NCBI RefSeq assembly: GCF_000719285.1
Contig: NZ_JOFS01000061.1
Span: forward strand, 1 to 25,508
DNA from: Streptomyces bicolor
GTDB lineage: Bacteria > Actinomycetota > Actinomycetes > Streptomycetales > Streptomycetaceae
Length of the DNA stretch: 25,508 nucleotides
Reading direction: 5' to 3'
The position numbers and the translations under genes were made by a program. Positions 13,986 to 22,371 of the stretch are shown one piece after another (the first letter of the stretch is position 1; each line of letters opens with the position of its first letter). The notes below the pieces were generated by a model, which made no database searches, was not told where the DNA came from, and saw nothing but the letters and a program-made list of their open reading frames with translations.

Positions 13986-16900
13986 ATGACCCGGCCTGAT
14001 GACCCGCGCACCGCGGCGGCCCGGATGTTCGCCGAGGCTGGCGCGTTCGGCGAACTCCTGGCCGGGATCGACTGGGCGGCGACACCGCTCGGGCCCTCCG
14101 GGTCCTGGCCGGGGCCCCTGGTGGACACCCTGCGCCTCATGCTCACCTCTGAGCACGGGATGGCTCTGTACTGGGGCGCCGAATTCGTCACGCTGTACAA
14201 CTTGGGCGCCGCACCCATTCCCGGCGCCAAACACCCCTGGGCGCTCGGTAAACCCTACAAGGAGGTGTTCCCCGAGGTCTGGGCCCCCGTGAGTTCCCAC
14301 TTCCACTATGTGACCGACACCCGCAAGCCCCTGCTGATCCCGGATGAGCCGCTCATCATGGAGCGCCACGGCTTTTTGGAGCAGTGCTACTTCGACTCCT
14401 CCTTCCAGCCCGTGCTGCTGGACGACGGCACCGCCGGTGGCGTGCTGCAGATCCTCACCGAGACCACCGGCCGGGTGCTGGGCGAGCGCCGGCTGCGCCT
14501 GCTGAGCGAGACCGGCGCCCGCACCGCCGGGCTGCCCACCCCGGACGAGGTCGCCCGCGTAGTCGCGGAGGTGCTGGGCTCCTATCCCGAGGAGATCCCG
14601 TTTCTGGGCCTGTACCTGGCCTCCGGGCCGGGGATGCTGCGGCCGGCGGCCTCCGCCGGGCTCCGGCCGGCGCCCGAGGCCGTCTCGCTGAGTGCGGCCG
14701 ACAGGTCAAAGATCGCGACCCGGCTGGCGCAGGTCGTCGCCGACGGCGCCCCTGCCACGCTGCCGGCTGCCGCGCTCACCGGCGGCAACACCGCCGGGCA
14801 GCATGCCGCGGCCTCCCGGCTCCCGGTCGAGCAGGCGCTGGCTCTGCCCCTGGACTGTGCGGGGCAGGTGGGAGGCGTCCTGGTGGTGGGCGTCAACCCC
14901 TGCTACCCACCGGCCGGGGCCTACCGGGACTTCTTGGAGGTGCTCGCCGCCGCCGTGGCCGGGGCGCTGACGGCCGCGCTCGCCCACGACGAGCAGCGGC
15001 GGCGGGCGGAGGCGCTGGCCGAGCTGGACCGGGCCAAGACCACCTTCTTCGCCAACGTCAGCCACGAGTTGCGCACCCCGCTCACCCTGCTCCTGGGCCC
15101 GCTCCAGCAGGCCCTGGCCGACGAGGACCGGCCCGAGCGGCGCGAGCAGCTGGAGCTGGCCGAGCGCGGCGCCCTGCGCCTGCTGAAGCAGGTCAACACC
15201 CTCCTGGACGTCGCCAGGGCCGAGGCCGGGCAGATGCACCCGGCCTTCGAGCCGGTCGACCTCGCCGGTGCCACGGCCGAGCTGGCCGGGGTGTTCCGCT
15301 CCGCCTTCGAAGCGGCCGGGCTGACGCTGGAGGTGGACTGCCCGCCGCTGTCCAAGGCGGTGTCCCTGGACCGGGAGATGTGGGAGAAGATCATCCTCAA
15401 CCTGCTCAGTAACGCCCTGAAGTTCACCTTCACCGGCGGCGCCCGGGTGCAGGTGGCCGCGGCCGGCGACCGGGCCCGGCTGACCCTGACCGACACCGGC
15501 ACCGGCATTCCCGCTGACGAGCTGCCGCGCCTGTTCGAGCGCTTCCACCGGGTCCGCGGCGCCCGCTCCCGCTCCCACGAGGGCAGCGGCCTGGGCCTGG
15601 TGCTGGTGAAGGACCTGGTGGAAGCGCACGGCGGCACCGTCAGCGTGGACAGCCGGCCCGGTCAGGGCACCACCGTCACCGTGGACCTCCCCTTCGCCGC
15701 CGCCCACCGGCCCCGCCCGGCCCCGCCCGCGGCCGGCGCAGGATCCCCCAGGGAAGGCGGAGGCGGCCGGCCCGGTCGCGCCGCGGCCTATGTGGACGAG
15801 GCGCTGGGCTGGCTGGCGGCCGACCCCGTCCCCGCCGCCACCCCCGCGGGAAGCACCCCGCACGCCCCCGCGACCCACGATGCCCCCCACGGCCCCGGCC
15901 CGCACGAAACCGACCGCCTCCACCCGGCCCGCCTGCTGGTCGTCGACGACAACGCCGACATGCGCGCCTACCTCACCCAGCTCCTGCAGCCCGACTACGA
16001 CGTGCTGCTCGCCGCCGACGGCCAAGCCGCCCTGGACTTGGCCCTGGCGCAGCCGGTGGAGCTGGTGCTCAGCGACGTGATGATGCCCGGCATGGACGGC
16101 TTCGAGTTGGTCCGGGCGCTGCGCGCCGACCCGCGCACCGCCCGTCTACCCATCGTCCTGCTCACCGCCCGCGCCGGCGAGGAGGAAGCCGTGCAGGGCC
16201 GACAGGCCGGCGCCGACGACTATCTGGCCAAACCCTTCTCCGCGCGCCAGCTGCTGGCGCGCGTCCGCACCGGGTTGGAACTGTCCCAGCTGCGTGAACA
16301 GGTCCTGACCGAGACCCGCAACCAGCTGGCCGTGCTGGCCACTCTGGCCGACGCGGGCCTGCGGCTGTCCGCCACCCTCGACCCGGACCAGATACTGCAG
16401 ACTGCCGGACAGATCCTGCTGCCCGACTTCGCCGACCAGATCAGCATCCACCTCACCGCCGCGGCACCCGCCCCGGCGCAGTCGCCCCCGGCGTACATCG
16501 CAGGCACCCCTCTTCTTGCCCGCGAGGCCCTGGCCACCGCCGCCACCCACGCGATCAACGGCACTGCCCCAGCCCCACCCGTCCCGCACCCGGCGCCCGC
16601 CGCCGTGCTGACCCTGCCGCTGCACGCCCACGACCAGACACTGGGGGCCCTGGTACTGGTCCGGCACACCGACTACTCCGCGGTCGAGCACAAGTATCTG
16701 GAGAACCTCGCCCACCGCCTTGCCCTCGCCTACGACAACGCCACCCGGTACCACAACGAGCGCCGCCTCGCCCTGACCCTGCAGCGCGCCCTGCTGCCCC
16801 ACCGCCTGCCCCAGGTGCCCGGGGTGCGCCTGGCCAGCCACTACCGGGCCAGCAACCGCGGCGCCGAGGTCGGCGGCGATTGGTACGACGTGCTCGCGCT

Positions 16901-17540
16901 GCCCGATGGTGCCGTGGGGCTGGCCATCGGCGACGTCATGGGCCACGACGTGGAAGCCGCCACCGTGATGGGCCAACTCCGCTCCGCCCTGCACAGCCTC
17001 GCGATGGAGGGCGCCAGCCCGGCCCAGGTGCTGGCCAGGCTGGACGCCTACCTGCAGTCGCTCGCCACCGACCGCTTCGCCACCTGCCTGTACGCGGTCT
17101 ACAACCCACACCGCCACGGCCTGCGCTACGCCGCCAGCGGGCACCTGCCGCCCCTGCTGGTAGCCGCCGACACCGCCTACCTGGAGCTGTCCCCGGCGCT
17201 GCCGCTGGGACTGGGCAGCACTCCAGTCGACCGCGAGGTGGCGTTCCCGCCCGGCACCAGCTTGCTGCTATACACCGATGGCCTGGTGGAAAACCGGGCG
17301 CTGTCCCTGGACGATTGCCTGGCGGCCCTGCGCCAGACCTGCGGCGCACTGCCCGCCGCCGCCCGCACCGACCCCCAGCAGATCACCGAACGGGCCCTGG
17401 AGCTGCTGAACACCCCCGACCGGGTCGACGACGATACCGCCCTCCTCGCCGCCACCGCCGAACCAGCGTGTCGAACCGGCGACCCGCCGGCTGACGGAAG
17501 TGCCAAACAAGCGACCGCTACTGCTCGTAGTCATTGCTAA
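13986..17540 (+). CDS. Soluble hybrid histidine kinase / response regulator / PP2C (SpoIIE-type) phosphatase
   Basis: The 1184-residue protein joins a complete phosphorelay to a Ser/Thr phosphatase. In order: a PAS-like sensor (about 20-155), GAF (about 165-330), HisKA with phospho-acceptor H360 in NVSHELRTPLTLLLGP, HATPase_c with N box ILNLLSNALKF (about 470) and G box DTGTGIP (about 503), a Pro/Ala-rich linker, and a receiver with D654/D655, phospho-acceptor D697 in SDVMMPGMDG and K749 in LAKPF. A second GAF follows (about 780-920), then PP2C with metal ligands D965/D968 (GGDWYDV), D1098 (TDGLVEN) and D1148-D1150. No transmembrane segment is present, so it acts in the cytoplasm. Its probable output is dephosphorylation of an anti-anti-sigma-type protein, controlled by receiver phosphorylation. 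AGGAGG (13969-13974) precedes the ATG. The gene converges on a 60-residue gene 27 bases away. Confidence 0.92.
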   Translation: MTRPDDPRTAAARMFAEAGAFGELLAGIDWAATPLGPSGSWPGPLVDTLRLMLTSEHGMALYWGAEFVTLYNLGAAPIPGAKHPWALGKPYKEVFPEVWAPVSSHFHYVTDTRKPLLIPDEPLIMERHGFLEQCYFDSSFQPVLLDDGTAGGVLQILTETTGRVLGERRLRLLSETGARTAGLPTPDEVARVVAEVLGSYPEEIPFLGLYLASGPGMLRPAASAGLRPAPEAVSLSAADRSKIATRLAQVVADGAPATLPAAALTGGNTAGQHAAASRLPVEQALALPLDCAGQVGGVLVVGVNPCYPPAGAYRDFLEVLAAAVAGALTAALAHDEQRRRAEALAELDRAKTTFFANVSHELRTPLTLLLGPLQQALADEDRPERREQLELAERGALRLLKQVNTLLDVARAEAGQMHPAFEPVDLAGATAELAGVFRSAFEAAGLTLEVDCPPLSKAVSLDREMWEKIILNLLSNALKFTFTGGARVQVAAAGDRARLTLTDTGTGIPADELPRLFERFHRVRGARSRSHEGSGLGLVLVKDLVEAHGGTVSVDSRPGQGTTVTVDLPFAAAHRPRPAPPAAGAGSPREGGGGRPGRAAAYVDEALGWLAADPVPAATPAGSTPHAPATHDAPHGPGPHETDRLHPARLLVVDDNADMRAYLTQLLQPDYDVLLAADGQAALDLALAQPVELVLSDVMMPGMDGFELVRALRADPRTARLPIVLLTARAGEEEAVQGRQAGADDYLAKPFSARQLLARVRTGLELSQLREQVLTETRNQLAVLATLADAGLRLSATLDPDQILQTAGQILLPDFADQISIHLTAAAPAPAQSPPAYIAGTPLLAREALATAATHAINGTAPAPPVPHPAPAAVLTLPLHAHDQTLGALVLVRHTDYSAVEHKYLENLAHRLALAYDNATRYHNERRLALTLQRALLPHRLPQVPGVRLASHYRASNRGAEVGGDWYDVLALPDGAVGLAIGDVMGHDVEAATVMGQLRSALHSLAMEGASPAQVLARLDAYLQSLATDRFATCLYAVYNPHRHGLRYAASGHLPPLLVAADTAYLELSPALPLGLGSTPVDREVAFPPGTSLLLYTDGLVENRALSLDDCLAALRQTCGALPAAARTDPQQITERALELLNTPDRVDDDTALLAATAEPACRTGDPPADGSAKQATATARSHC

Positions 17541-17547
17541 GGAAGCT

Positions 17548-17570
17548 GCGGATTTGCTAATCCACTGCTA
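17548..17570 (-). repeat. Conserved 3' element, copy A (inverted relative to 24597-24619)
   Basis: Starting at the TAG stop of the 60-residue gene, 23 bases on the minus strand are identical to those starting at the stop of its paralogue on the plus strand. Within it GGATT and AATCC can pair around an AGCA loop. Identity beyond the stop codon is not expected from protein selection, so the element is either a shared 3' RNA structure or part of a duplicated unit. Confidence 0.75.
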
Positions 17571-17750
17571 ACGAACCGTCTTCATTGCGTATGGAGTCGC
17601 GGATCCTAGACCGGCAGCCGCCTCAATGATCTGGGTGTCCACCGGGGCCAGGATCTGACCGCTGTACCAATCTTCGAGGGATACGAAAGTTGTGGTGTCC
17701 CCGGCGCGTATCACCGTGGCCCGGGTCCGTACGTGCCGCTTCAGACTCAT
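17568..17750 (-). CDS. Conserved 60-residue protein, copy A
   Basis: The small protein contains HVRTRATVIRAGDTTTFVSL, then DWYSGQILAPVDTQIIEAA, and ends AMKTVR. It is identical at 44 of 60 positions to the protein at 24417-24599, which supports it as a real gene. It has no signal peptide, cysteines or membrane segment and is rather basic at the N-terminus. The start ATG at 17750 has an AAAGGGGG ribosome binding site. It lies on the strand opposite to, and between, two PP2C phosphatase genes, with convergent ends to the hybrid kinase. I do not recognise the family. A small regulator or a modified-peptide precursor are both possible, without evidence for either. Confidence 0.75.
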   Translation of the reverse strand: MSLKRHVRTRATVIRAGDTTTFVSLEDWYSGQILAPVDTQIIEAAAGLGSATPYAMKTVR

Positions 17751-17754
17751 ATAG

Positions 17755-17788
17755 CCCCCTTTGCGCGCATGACGTTGTGTGAGGGGGG
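17755..17788 (-). promoter_or_regulatory. Possible ribosome-binding-site hairpin upstream of copy A
   Basis: On the minus strand a C6 tract (17788-17783) lies upstream of the G5 ribosome binding site (17759-17755). CCCCCU can pair with AGGGGG across a loop of 21 bases. The second copy has the same arrangement. In a genome this rich in G+C, such pairing can also arise by chance. Confidence 0.3.
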
Positions 17789-18154
17789 CGGCGAAGTCGT
17801 GGTCGACGCGGTGATCGCCTTGCGCCGTTCCCGAGTCCTGGCCACCGGTGCCGCCGGCGGCAGTGTGCGCGATCAGGAAGCCCGCGGCACTGACTCGAGA
17901 CGGACGGGATCGCCTTCGAACAGCCCGTCGTCGAAGGCGCACCTCGTGTTGTGCAGGGCGCCCACAGGCAGGATGCCCAACAGCTGTTGCCCAGCCCACC
18001 ATCGTCCCTTCCGAGGAGCACGGTGAGCAGGGGGTGTGTTGTCCGGTGGTCCGCGGGACCATGGAAGCCGAAGCGCCTGCAGACACAGACAGGCCCGCTC
18101 CAGCAGGCCGGCGGTTCGTCCACGTAGCGCCGGCCGGCGGAAGGAGTGCCTGCG
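17789..18154. other. Intergenic region upstream of the second phosphatase gene
   Basis: I see no gene here. The region must carry the divergent promoters for the 60-residue gene (minus) and the phosphatase gene (plus). A stem of GCCGGCG (18107-18113) with CGCCGGC (18128-18134) lies just before the AAGGAG ribosome binding site (18141-18146) of the phosphatase gene. Confidence 0.4.
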
Positions 18155-20278
18155 ATGAGCGAAGCCGAACGGCCTCCCCCCGGCATCGGCCGGGCGGACG
18201 CCCGCCCGCCGGAGGGTGAGGCATCGCAGCCGAGCGGGCTGATGGATCTCCTCGGTGTGGCGGCGGTACTGCTGGACGCCGAGGGACGAGTGGTCCTGTG
18301 GAGTCCGCAGGCGGAGGAGCTGTACGGCTACAACGCCCAGGAGGCGCTCGGGCAGTACGCCACGCGGCTACTGGTCCACGAAGAGCACTGGGACTGGGTG
18401 ATCAAGAAGTTCGCCGAGGTCATGGAGACCGGCCAGAGCTGGGCCGGCACGTTCCCCATCCGGTGCAAGAACGGCAGCACTCGGCTGGTGGAACTGCGCA
18501 ACATGCGGCTGCTGGACGACCGCGGCGACTTCTACGCCCTCGGGCTGGGCACCGACTCCCCCAAGCTGCGCGAGCTCGAGCGCGACGTCGCCCTGTCCAC
18601 CCGGCTCATCGCCCAGTCCCCCATCGGGATCGCGATCCTCGACACCGACCTGAAGTACGTGGCCGTCAACCCCGCCCTGGAGCGCATGCACGGCATCCCG
18701 GCGACCAAGCACCTCGGCCGCCACTACCGCGACATCATGAAGGACTCGAAGTTCGAGGTGGCCGAAGCCGCCCTGCGGCAGGTCCTCACGACCGGACTCC
18801 CCCTGGTCGACCAGGCCACCATCGTCGGCCACACCCCTGCCGACCCGGGGCACAAGCGCGCCTGGTCCATCTCGATGTACCGCCTGGAGAACCCTCAGGG
18901 CCGCGTGCTCGGGGTGGCCGACATCGTGGTGGAAGTCACCGAGCGCTACCAGGCGGCGGTGGAGGCCACCGAGACGCGGCGACGCCTGGCATTGATAGCC
19001 GACGGCTCCGCCCGTATCGGCACCACGCTGGAGATCGACGAGACCGCCCGGGAACTGGCCGAGGTCACCGTTCCCGACTTCGCCGACCTGGTCGCCGTCG
19101 ACGTCCTCGACTCCGTCCTCGACGAACACCGCCCCGCCACCCGAGACGGCCCCGCGGTCTTCCGGGCGCTGGCGGTGAAGGCCGCCTACCCCACCGACGC
19201 AGTTCACGCCGCCGACCCGCCCGGCCGCATCGCCGCCTATGACGCCGACCGCCTGGCCACCGAGTGCGTGCGCACCGGCCGTCCCCTCCTGATCCGCCAC
19301 GCCGACGGCAACGACCTGTCGCGCATCGCCCGCGACGACCGCGCCGCCACCCTGCTGGCCCGCGCCGGAGTGCACTCCTACATGGCCGTCCCGCTCACCG
19401 CCCGCGGCACCGTCCTCGGCTTCCTTGGGCTGGCCCGCGCCCGTGACCCGCGGCCCTTCGACGAGGACGACCTCGCCATCGCCGCCGAACTGGCCTTCCG
19501 CGCCGCGGTGTGCATCGACAACGCCCGCACGCACCAGAGCGTGCGTACCGCCGCCGAGACCCTGCAGCGCAGCCTGCTCCCCGAGCACCCGCCCCACCTG
19601 CCCGGCTTGCAGGTGGCCTCCCGCTACCTGCCCGCCCAGGCCGCCTACGAGATCGGCGGCGACTGGTACGACGTCCTCCCCCTCGGCGGCGACAAGACAG
19701 CACTCATCGTGGGCGATGTCATGGGCAGTGGCATCGACGCCGCCGCCACCATGGGCCGCTTGCGCACCGCCACCACCGCCTTCGCCCGCCTCGACCTCGA
19801 CCCCGCCCAGATCCTCGAACACCTCGACGCGATCACCGCCGGGCTGGAGCAGTACATCGCCACCTGCCTGTACGCCGCCTACGACCCCCACCGCGCCGAG
19901 TGCCACATCGCCAACGCCGGCCACCTACCACCCGCCCTCGTCCCCAGCGGCCAACACCCCCGACTGCTCGAGCTGCCCACGGGCACGCCCCTAGGCGTCG
20001 GCGGCGTCCCCTTCGAAACCACCACCCTCGGCTTCGGCCCTGGCGACCAGCTGGTCCTGTACACCGACGGCTTGGTGGAAACCCGCCACCACCCCATCGA
20101 CGAACGCCTCAACACCCTCCTGCACCTCCTCGACGCCGACGACGCTCCCTTGGAGGAGACCTGCGACCGGCTCCTTCACCACCTCCGGCATCCCGACAAC
20201 CACGACGACGTCGCCCTGCTGATCGCCCGCGCACGATCCTTGGACGGCTCACCGGGGCGTCCCCACCGTCGCGCCTAG
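18155..20278 (+). CDS. PAS-PAS-GAF-PP2C (SpoIIE-type) protein phosphatase
   Basis: The 707-residue protein has two PAS domains (about 25-125 with VVLWSPQAEELYGYNAQEAL, and about 150-265 with IGIAILDTDLKYVAVNPALE). A GAF domain follows (about 275-445) and then a PP2C domain (about 455-700) with D503/D506 in GGDWYDV, D638 in TDGLVET and D684/D685 in NHDDVALL. All metal ligands for a Mn/Mg-dependent Ser/Thr phosphatase are present, so it should be active. It has no membrane segment. Such proteins are RsbU-like inputs to partner-switching sigma-factor control, and the PAS and GAF domains would sense small ligands or redox state. The ATG at 18155 was preferred over an in-frame GTG at 18146 because the AAGGAG site ends at 18146. 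Confidence 0.92.
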   Translation: MSEAERPPPGIGRADARPPEGEASQPSGLMDLLGVAAVLLDAEGRVVLWSPQAEELYGYNAQEALGQYATRLLVHEEHWDWVIKKFAEVMETGQSWAGTFPIRCKNGSTRLVELRNMRLLDDRGDFYALGLGTDSPKLRELERDVALSTRLIAQSPIGIAILDTDLKYVAVNPALERMHGIPATKHLGRHYRDIMKDSKFEVAEAALRQVLTTGLPLVDQATIVGHTPADPGHKRAWSISMYRLENPQGRVLGVADIVVEVTERYQAAVEATETRRRLALIADGSARIGTTLEIDETARELAEVTVPDFADLVAVDVLDSVLDEHRPATRDGPAVFRALAVKAAYPTDAVHAADPPGRIAAYDADRLATECVRTGRPLLIRHADGNDLSRIARDDRAATLLARAGVHSYMAVPLTARGTVLGFLGLARARDPRPFDEDDLAIAAELAFRAAVCIDNARTHQSVRTAAETLQRSLLPEHPPHLPGLQVASRYLPAQAAYEIGGDWYDVLPLGGDKTALIVGDVMGSGIDAAATMGRLRTATTAFARLDLDPAQILEHLDAITAGLEQYIATCLYAAYDPHRAECHIANAGHLPPALVPSGQHPRLLELPTGTPLGVGGVPFETTTLGFGPGDQLVLYTDGLVETRHHPIDERLNTLLHLLDADDAPLEETCDRLLHHLRHPDNHDDVALLIARARSLDGSPGRPHRRA

Positions 20279-20654
20279 CCAGGCTCAGCTTGAAGGCCAC
20301 TCTTGCCAGGATGTCCACGCCACGGCCATCTTCGAGGCCGCAGACCTGCGGCCGAGGTCGTGCACCACAGCCTGGGTACCGGCCAGCAGACATGGCGAAC
20401 CACTGCGCACCGACGGAAATCGAGTTCGGCCCTTTTGCAGACCCGCGTGGTGGGGACCTCGCCGGCCTGCTCGGCCGCGGCCACCCGAGAGCTTCTCCAC
20501 CCTGATCCGGCCTGTGAATGCGCTTATGCGGTCTCGGGCTGGACGGGATCGACCGTCTGAATGAACAGGCACGGGAAGTCCGGCGTGGGAAGGCCACACA
20601 AGATGAAACCCGCCGCCGCTCCGACTCGAGGCGCAGGAGAAGGGGGTCGAATTC
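20279..20654. other. Region with no recognisable gene
   Basis: Frames are open on both strands but none has a convincing start, ribosome binding site or recognisable motif. The last part (about 20605-20654) is in frame with the GNAT gene that follows and could encode the missing N-terminus of that protein, but no usable start codon is seen there. Confidence 0.4.
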
Positions 20655-21098
20655 GTGTGTCAGCTGCCGGCGAACGTACGACGTCCAGGGTTCACCGCCG
20701 CGCTCGCCCTTCAAGGCGGAGAGGTTGTCGGCTTCGCCACCGCCTGGACCGCCCTCTCATCGTTCCCCTCCGAACGCTGCTACCCACAGGCCGCCGCCAG
20801 CTTCGGACCCAAGCGCACGGCGGAATGGCTGTGCGACTCCCGCGAGATCGACGAGCTAGCCGTCCGCTCCGACGCGCGCGGCACCGGGCTCGCGACCGGC
20901 CTCCTGGAGGCGGTCACCACCGACACCCCCGAAGGGCGTTCCTGGCTGCTCACCTCCGTACGGTCGGGCCGGGCGATGGCCTTCTACCGCCGCCAGGGCT
21001 GGACGCGGGCCACCCATCCCGCCCCCGACGGCAACGGCATCGCAGTCTTTCTCGGCCCGCGCCACCCGGCTCGGTCCCTCGCTTCCCCCGCCCTATGA
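20655..21098 (+). CDS. GNAT family acetyltransferase, possibly N-terminally shortened
   Basis: The 147-residue protein shows RRPGFTAALALQGGEVVGFA (beta strands 2-4), then REIDELAVRSDARGTGLATG, with the R-x-x-x-x-G-x-G/A acetyl-CoA loop (RSDARGTGLA), and SVRSGRAMAFYRRQGWTRAT near the C-terminus. Related actinobacterial GNAT proteins usually have an additional 30-40 residues at the N-terminus, so this copy may have lost its first helix. The chosen start is GTG 20655 behind GAAGGGGG. An in-frame stop at about 20600 limits upstream extension. The substrate is unknown. It converges with the Abi_C gene, with 17 bases between the ends. Confidence 0.75.
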   Translation: MCQLPANVRRPGFTAALALQGGEVVGFATAWTALSSFPSERCYPQAAASFGPKRTAEWLCDSREIDELAVRSDARGTGLATGLLEAVTTDTPEGRSWLLTSVRSGRAMAFYRRQGWTRATHPAPDGNGIAVFLGPRHPARSLASPAL

Positions 21099-21115
21099 TC
21101 GAGAAGGCCGCCAGG

Positions 21116-21955
21116 TCAAGTGGCAGGCTTGCGCCAGGGCGCTGCGGGGTCCGAGAGCGTGTCAAGGATCAGCTCACACCAGGTCACAGCGGCGTTGACC
21201 GTCAGACGTGCGTGACGGACCCCTAGTCCGGACGGCGCACTGGCTTGCCCGTGTCCGCTGCCGAAGCCCTGGTTGCGTAGCTCGGCCACGCCCACGGCGA
21301 TGTTCACCGAGCCAGAAAGAATCTTCTTCACGGCTTTGCTGCCGTCGGGCCCCTCAGGGGCCGAAGCGGCATCGAGCTTCAGTGCATTCTGAACATTGCT
21401 AACCAGAGCTGGGAGGGCGGCGTTCTTGTCGATCTCGATGCCTAGCTCCCGGAGAGCCGTCTTCGCCGTAGCCTCGATAAGCTGCTTGGCGGCTCCGATG
21501 GCTCCATGCGGGTCCGTGGTCAGGTTTCGCCTGATCCTCTCCAGCTCGACAACGATCCCCGAGCTGTCACTTAGTGCGCTCAGATCCCGGGCGAGGAGGG
21601 AAATGGGCGGGTGCTTCCACGAGATCCGGCCGCTCTTGTCGAGAAGGAATCCGTCCCGCTCCAACCGAACGCCGACGTCCTCCAGCCACTTGGGGGTGGC
21701 CTGCTGGTCAGGGTCCCGGTACGCGCGGATGAAGTCCTCGAAGACGAGGAGCGCCCGCCGGACATGCTCGGGGTCGGACCAATCCACGCCTTCCGCATAG
21801 AGCATGAACGTGGTCCGCCGCTGCCCGGGGTCGTCGTATTTCAGCTCCTCCGGAGGGATGGATGCGAACCCATGGTCCTCCCACAGCTCCTCCACGATCC
21901 GGATGGTCAGATCCGTGGCGAGCGAGCGAAAGGCGTTGCGGGTCGCTGGACTCAC
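21116..21955 (-). CDS. Abortive infection-like protein with C-terminal Abi_C domain
   Basis: The 279-residue protein has an uncharacterised N-terminal half (ATDLTIRIVEELWEDHGFAS, then FMLYAEGVDWSDPEHVRRAL). The C-terminal half is a clear Abi_C-like domain: DPHGAIGAAKQLIEATAKTA, KILSGSVNIAVGVAELRNQG, then FGSGHGQ and LGVRHARLTVNAAVTWCELI. The R-N-x-x-G-x-G-H-G signature followed by R-H-A-R-L is diagnostic of the family, which is associated with abortive infection phage resistance and HEPN-like helical folds. The GTG start at 21955 has a GGGAG site. An ATG 36 bases upstream (about 21983) is out of frame. No partner antitoxin is evident, so single-gene action or a distant partner is possible. 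Confidence 0.8.
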   Translation of the reverse strand: MSPATRNAFRSLATDLTIRIVEELWEDHGFASIPPEELKYDDPGQRRTTFMLYAEGVDWSDPEHVRRALLVFEDFIRAYRDPDQQATPKWLEDVGVRLERDGFLLDKSGRISWKHPPISLLARDLSALSDSSGIVVELERIRRNLTTDPHGAIGAAKQLIEATAKTALRELGIEIDKNAALPALVSNVQNALKLDAASAPEGPDGSKAVKKILSGSVNIAVGVAELRNQGFGSGHGQASAPSGLGVRHARLTVNAAVTWCELILDTLSDPAAPWRKPAT

Positions 21956-22279
21956 CAGCTCCCGGGCGGGCAGTGACGGTCATGGTCTGAAGATACGAGC
22001 AGCCCCTGACAACGTCATGGCCTTTTCCGACGAAGGCTCGCAGCCGCTCCGAACGGTACAGGCGAAACGGTGGAGAGCCGGGGCAGGCGGCAGGCCCAGG
22101 GCGCCCAGTGGAGGCCATGATCCCAAAGTCCTGATCCGCCTTCTCAGCTCAACGAGCCTCGGCGTGATCGCAGTAATGGCCGCCGGGTGTCTGATCGCCA
22201 CCGCTGCGGGGACCCTGCTCGACACCGGCTCCCTGATCGGTAACTGGTCCCTCCGGGCTGCGATGGCGCAACATAGCCC
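21956..22279. other. Intergenic region with no firm gene
   Basis: This holds the upstream region of the Abi_C gene. A plus-strand frame encodes a hydrophobic stretch, LGVIAVMAAGCLIATAAGTL (about 22160-22220), which could be a transmembrane segment, but no start with a ribosome binding site fits. I do not call it a gene. Confidence 0.35.
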
Positions 22280-22310
22280 GGGATCGCCGGTTAGCCAAAC
22301 CGGCGATCCC
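22280..22310. terminator. Perfect 13-bp stem-loop
   Basis: GGGATCGCCGGTT (22280-22292) pairs exactly with 22298-22310 across a 5-base loop (AGCCA). This is the strongest simple hairpin I see in the window. There is no T-tract on either side. It separates the Abi_C upstream region from the antiporter fragment and may act as a bidirectional terminator for transcripts entering from either side. Confidence 0.55.
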
Positions 22311-22371
22311 ACGGATCATTGATGGTCCACCGCCACTACCTGCACCTACGTCGAAAGGAATCGCCAACACA

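Noticed and set aside
14706..16025. Minus-strand frame of 439 codons within the hybrid kinase gene
   Set aside because: Val/Gly/Gln-rich shadow of HisKA, HATPase and receiver coding sequence.
18368..19924. Minus-strand frame of 518 codons within the PAS-GAF-PP2C gene
   Set aside because: Same shadow pattern; all PP2C metal ligands are on the plus strand.
22149..22322. Small membrane protein with the segment LGVIAVMAAGCLIATAAGTL
   Set aside because: There is no start codon with a ribosome binding site, the frame has shadow-like composition outside the hydrophobic stretch, and it runs into the strong hairpin at 22280-22310.
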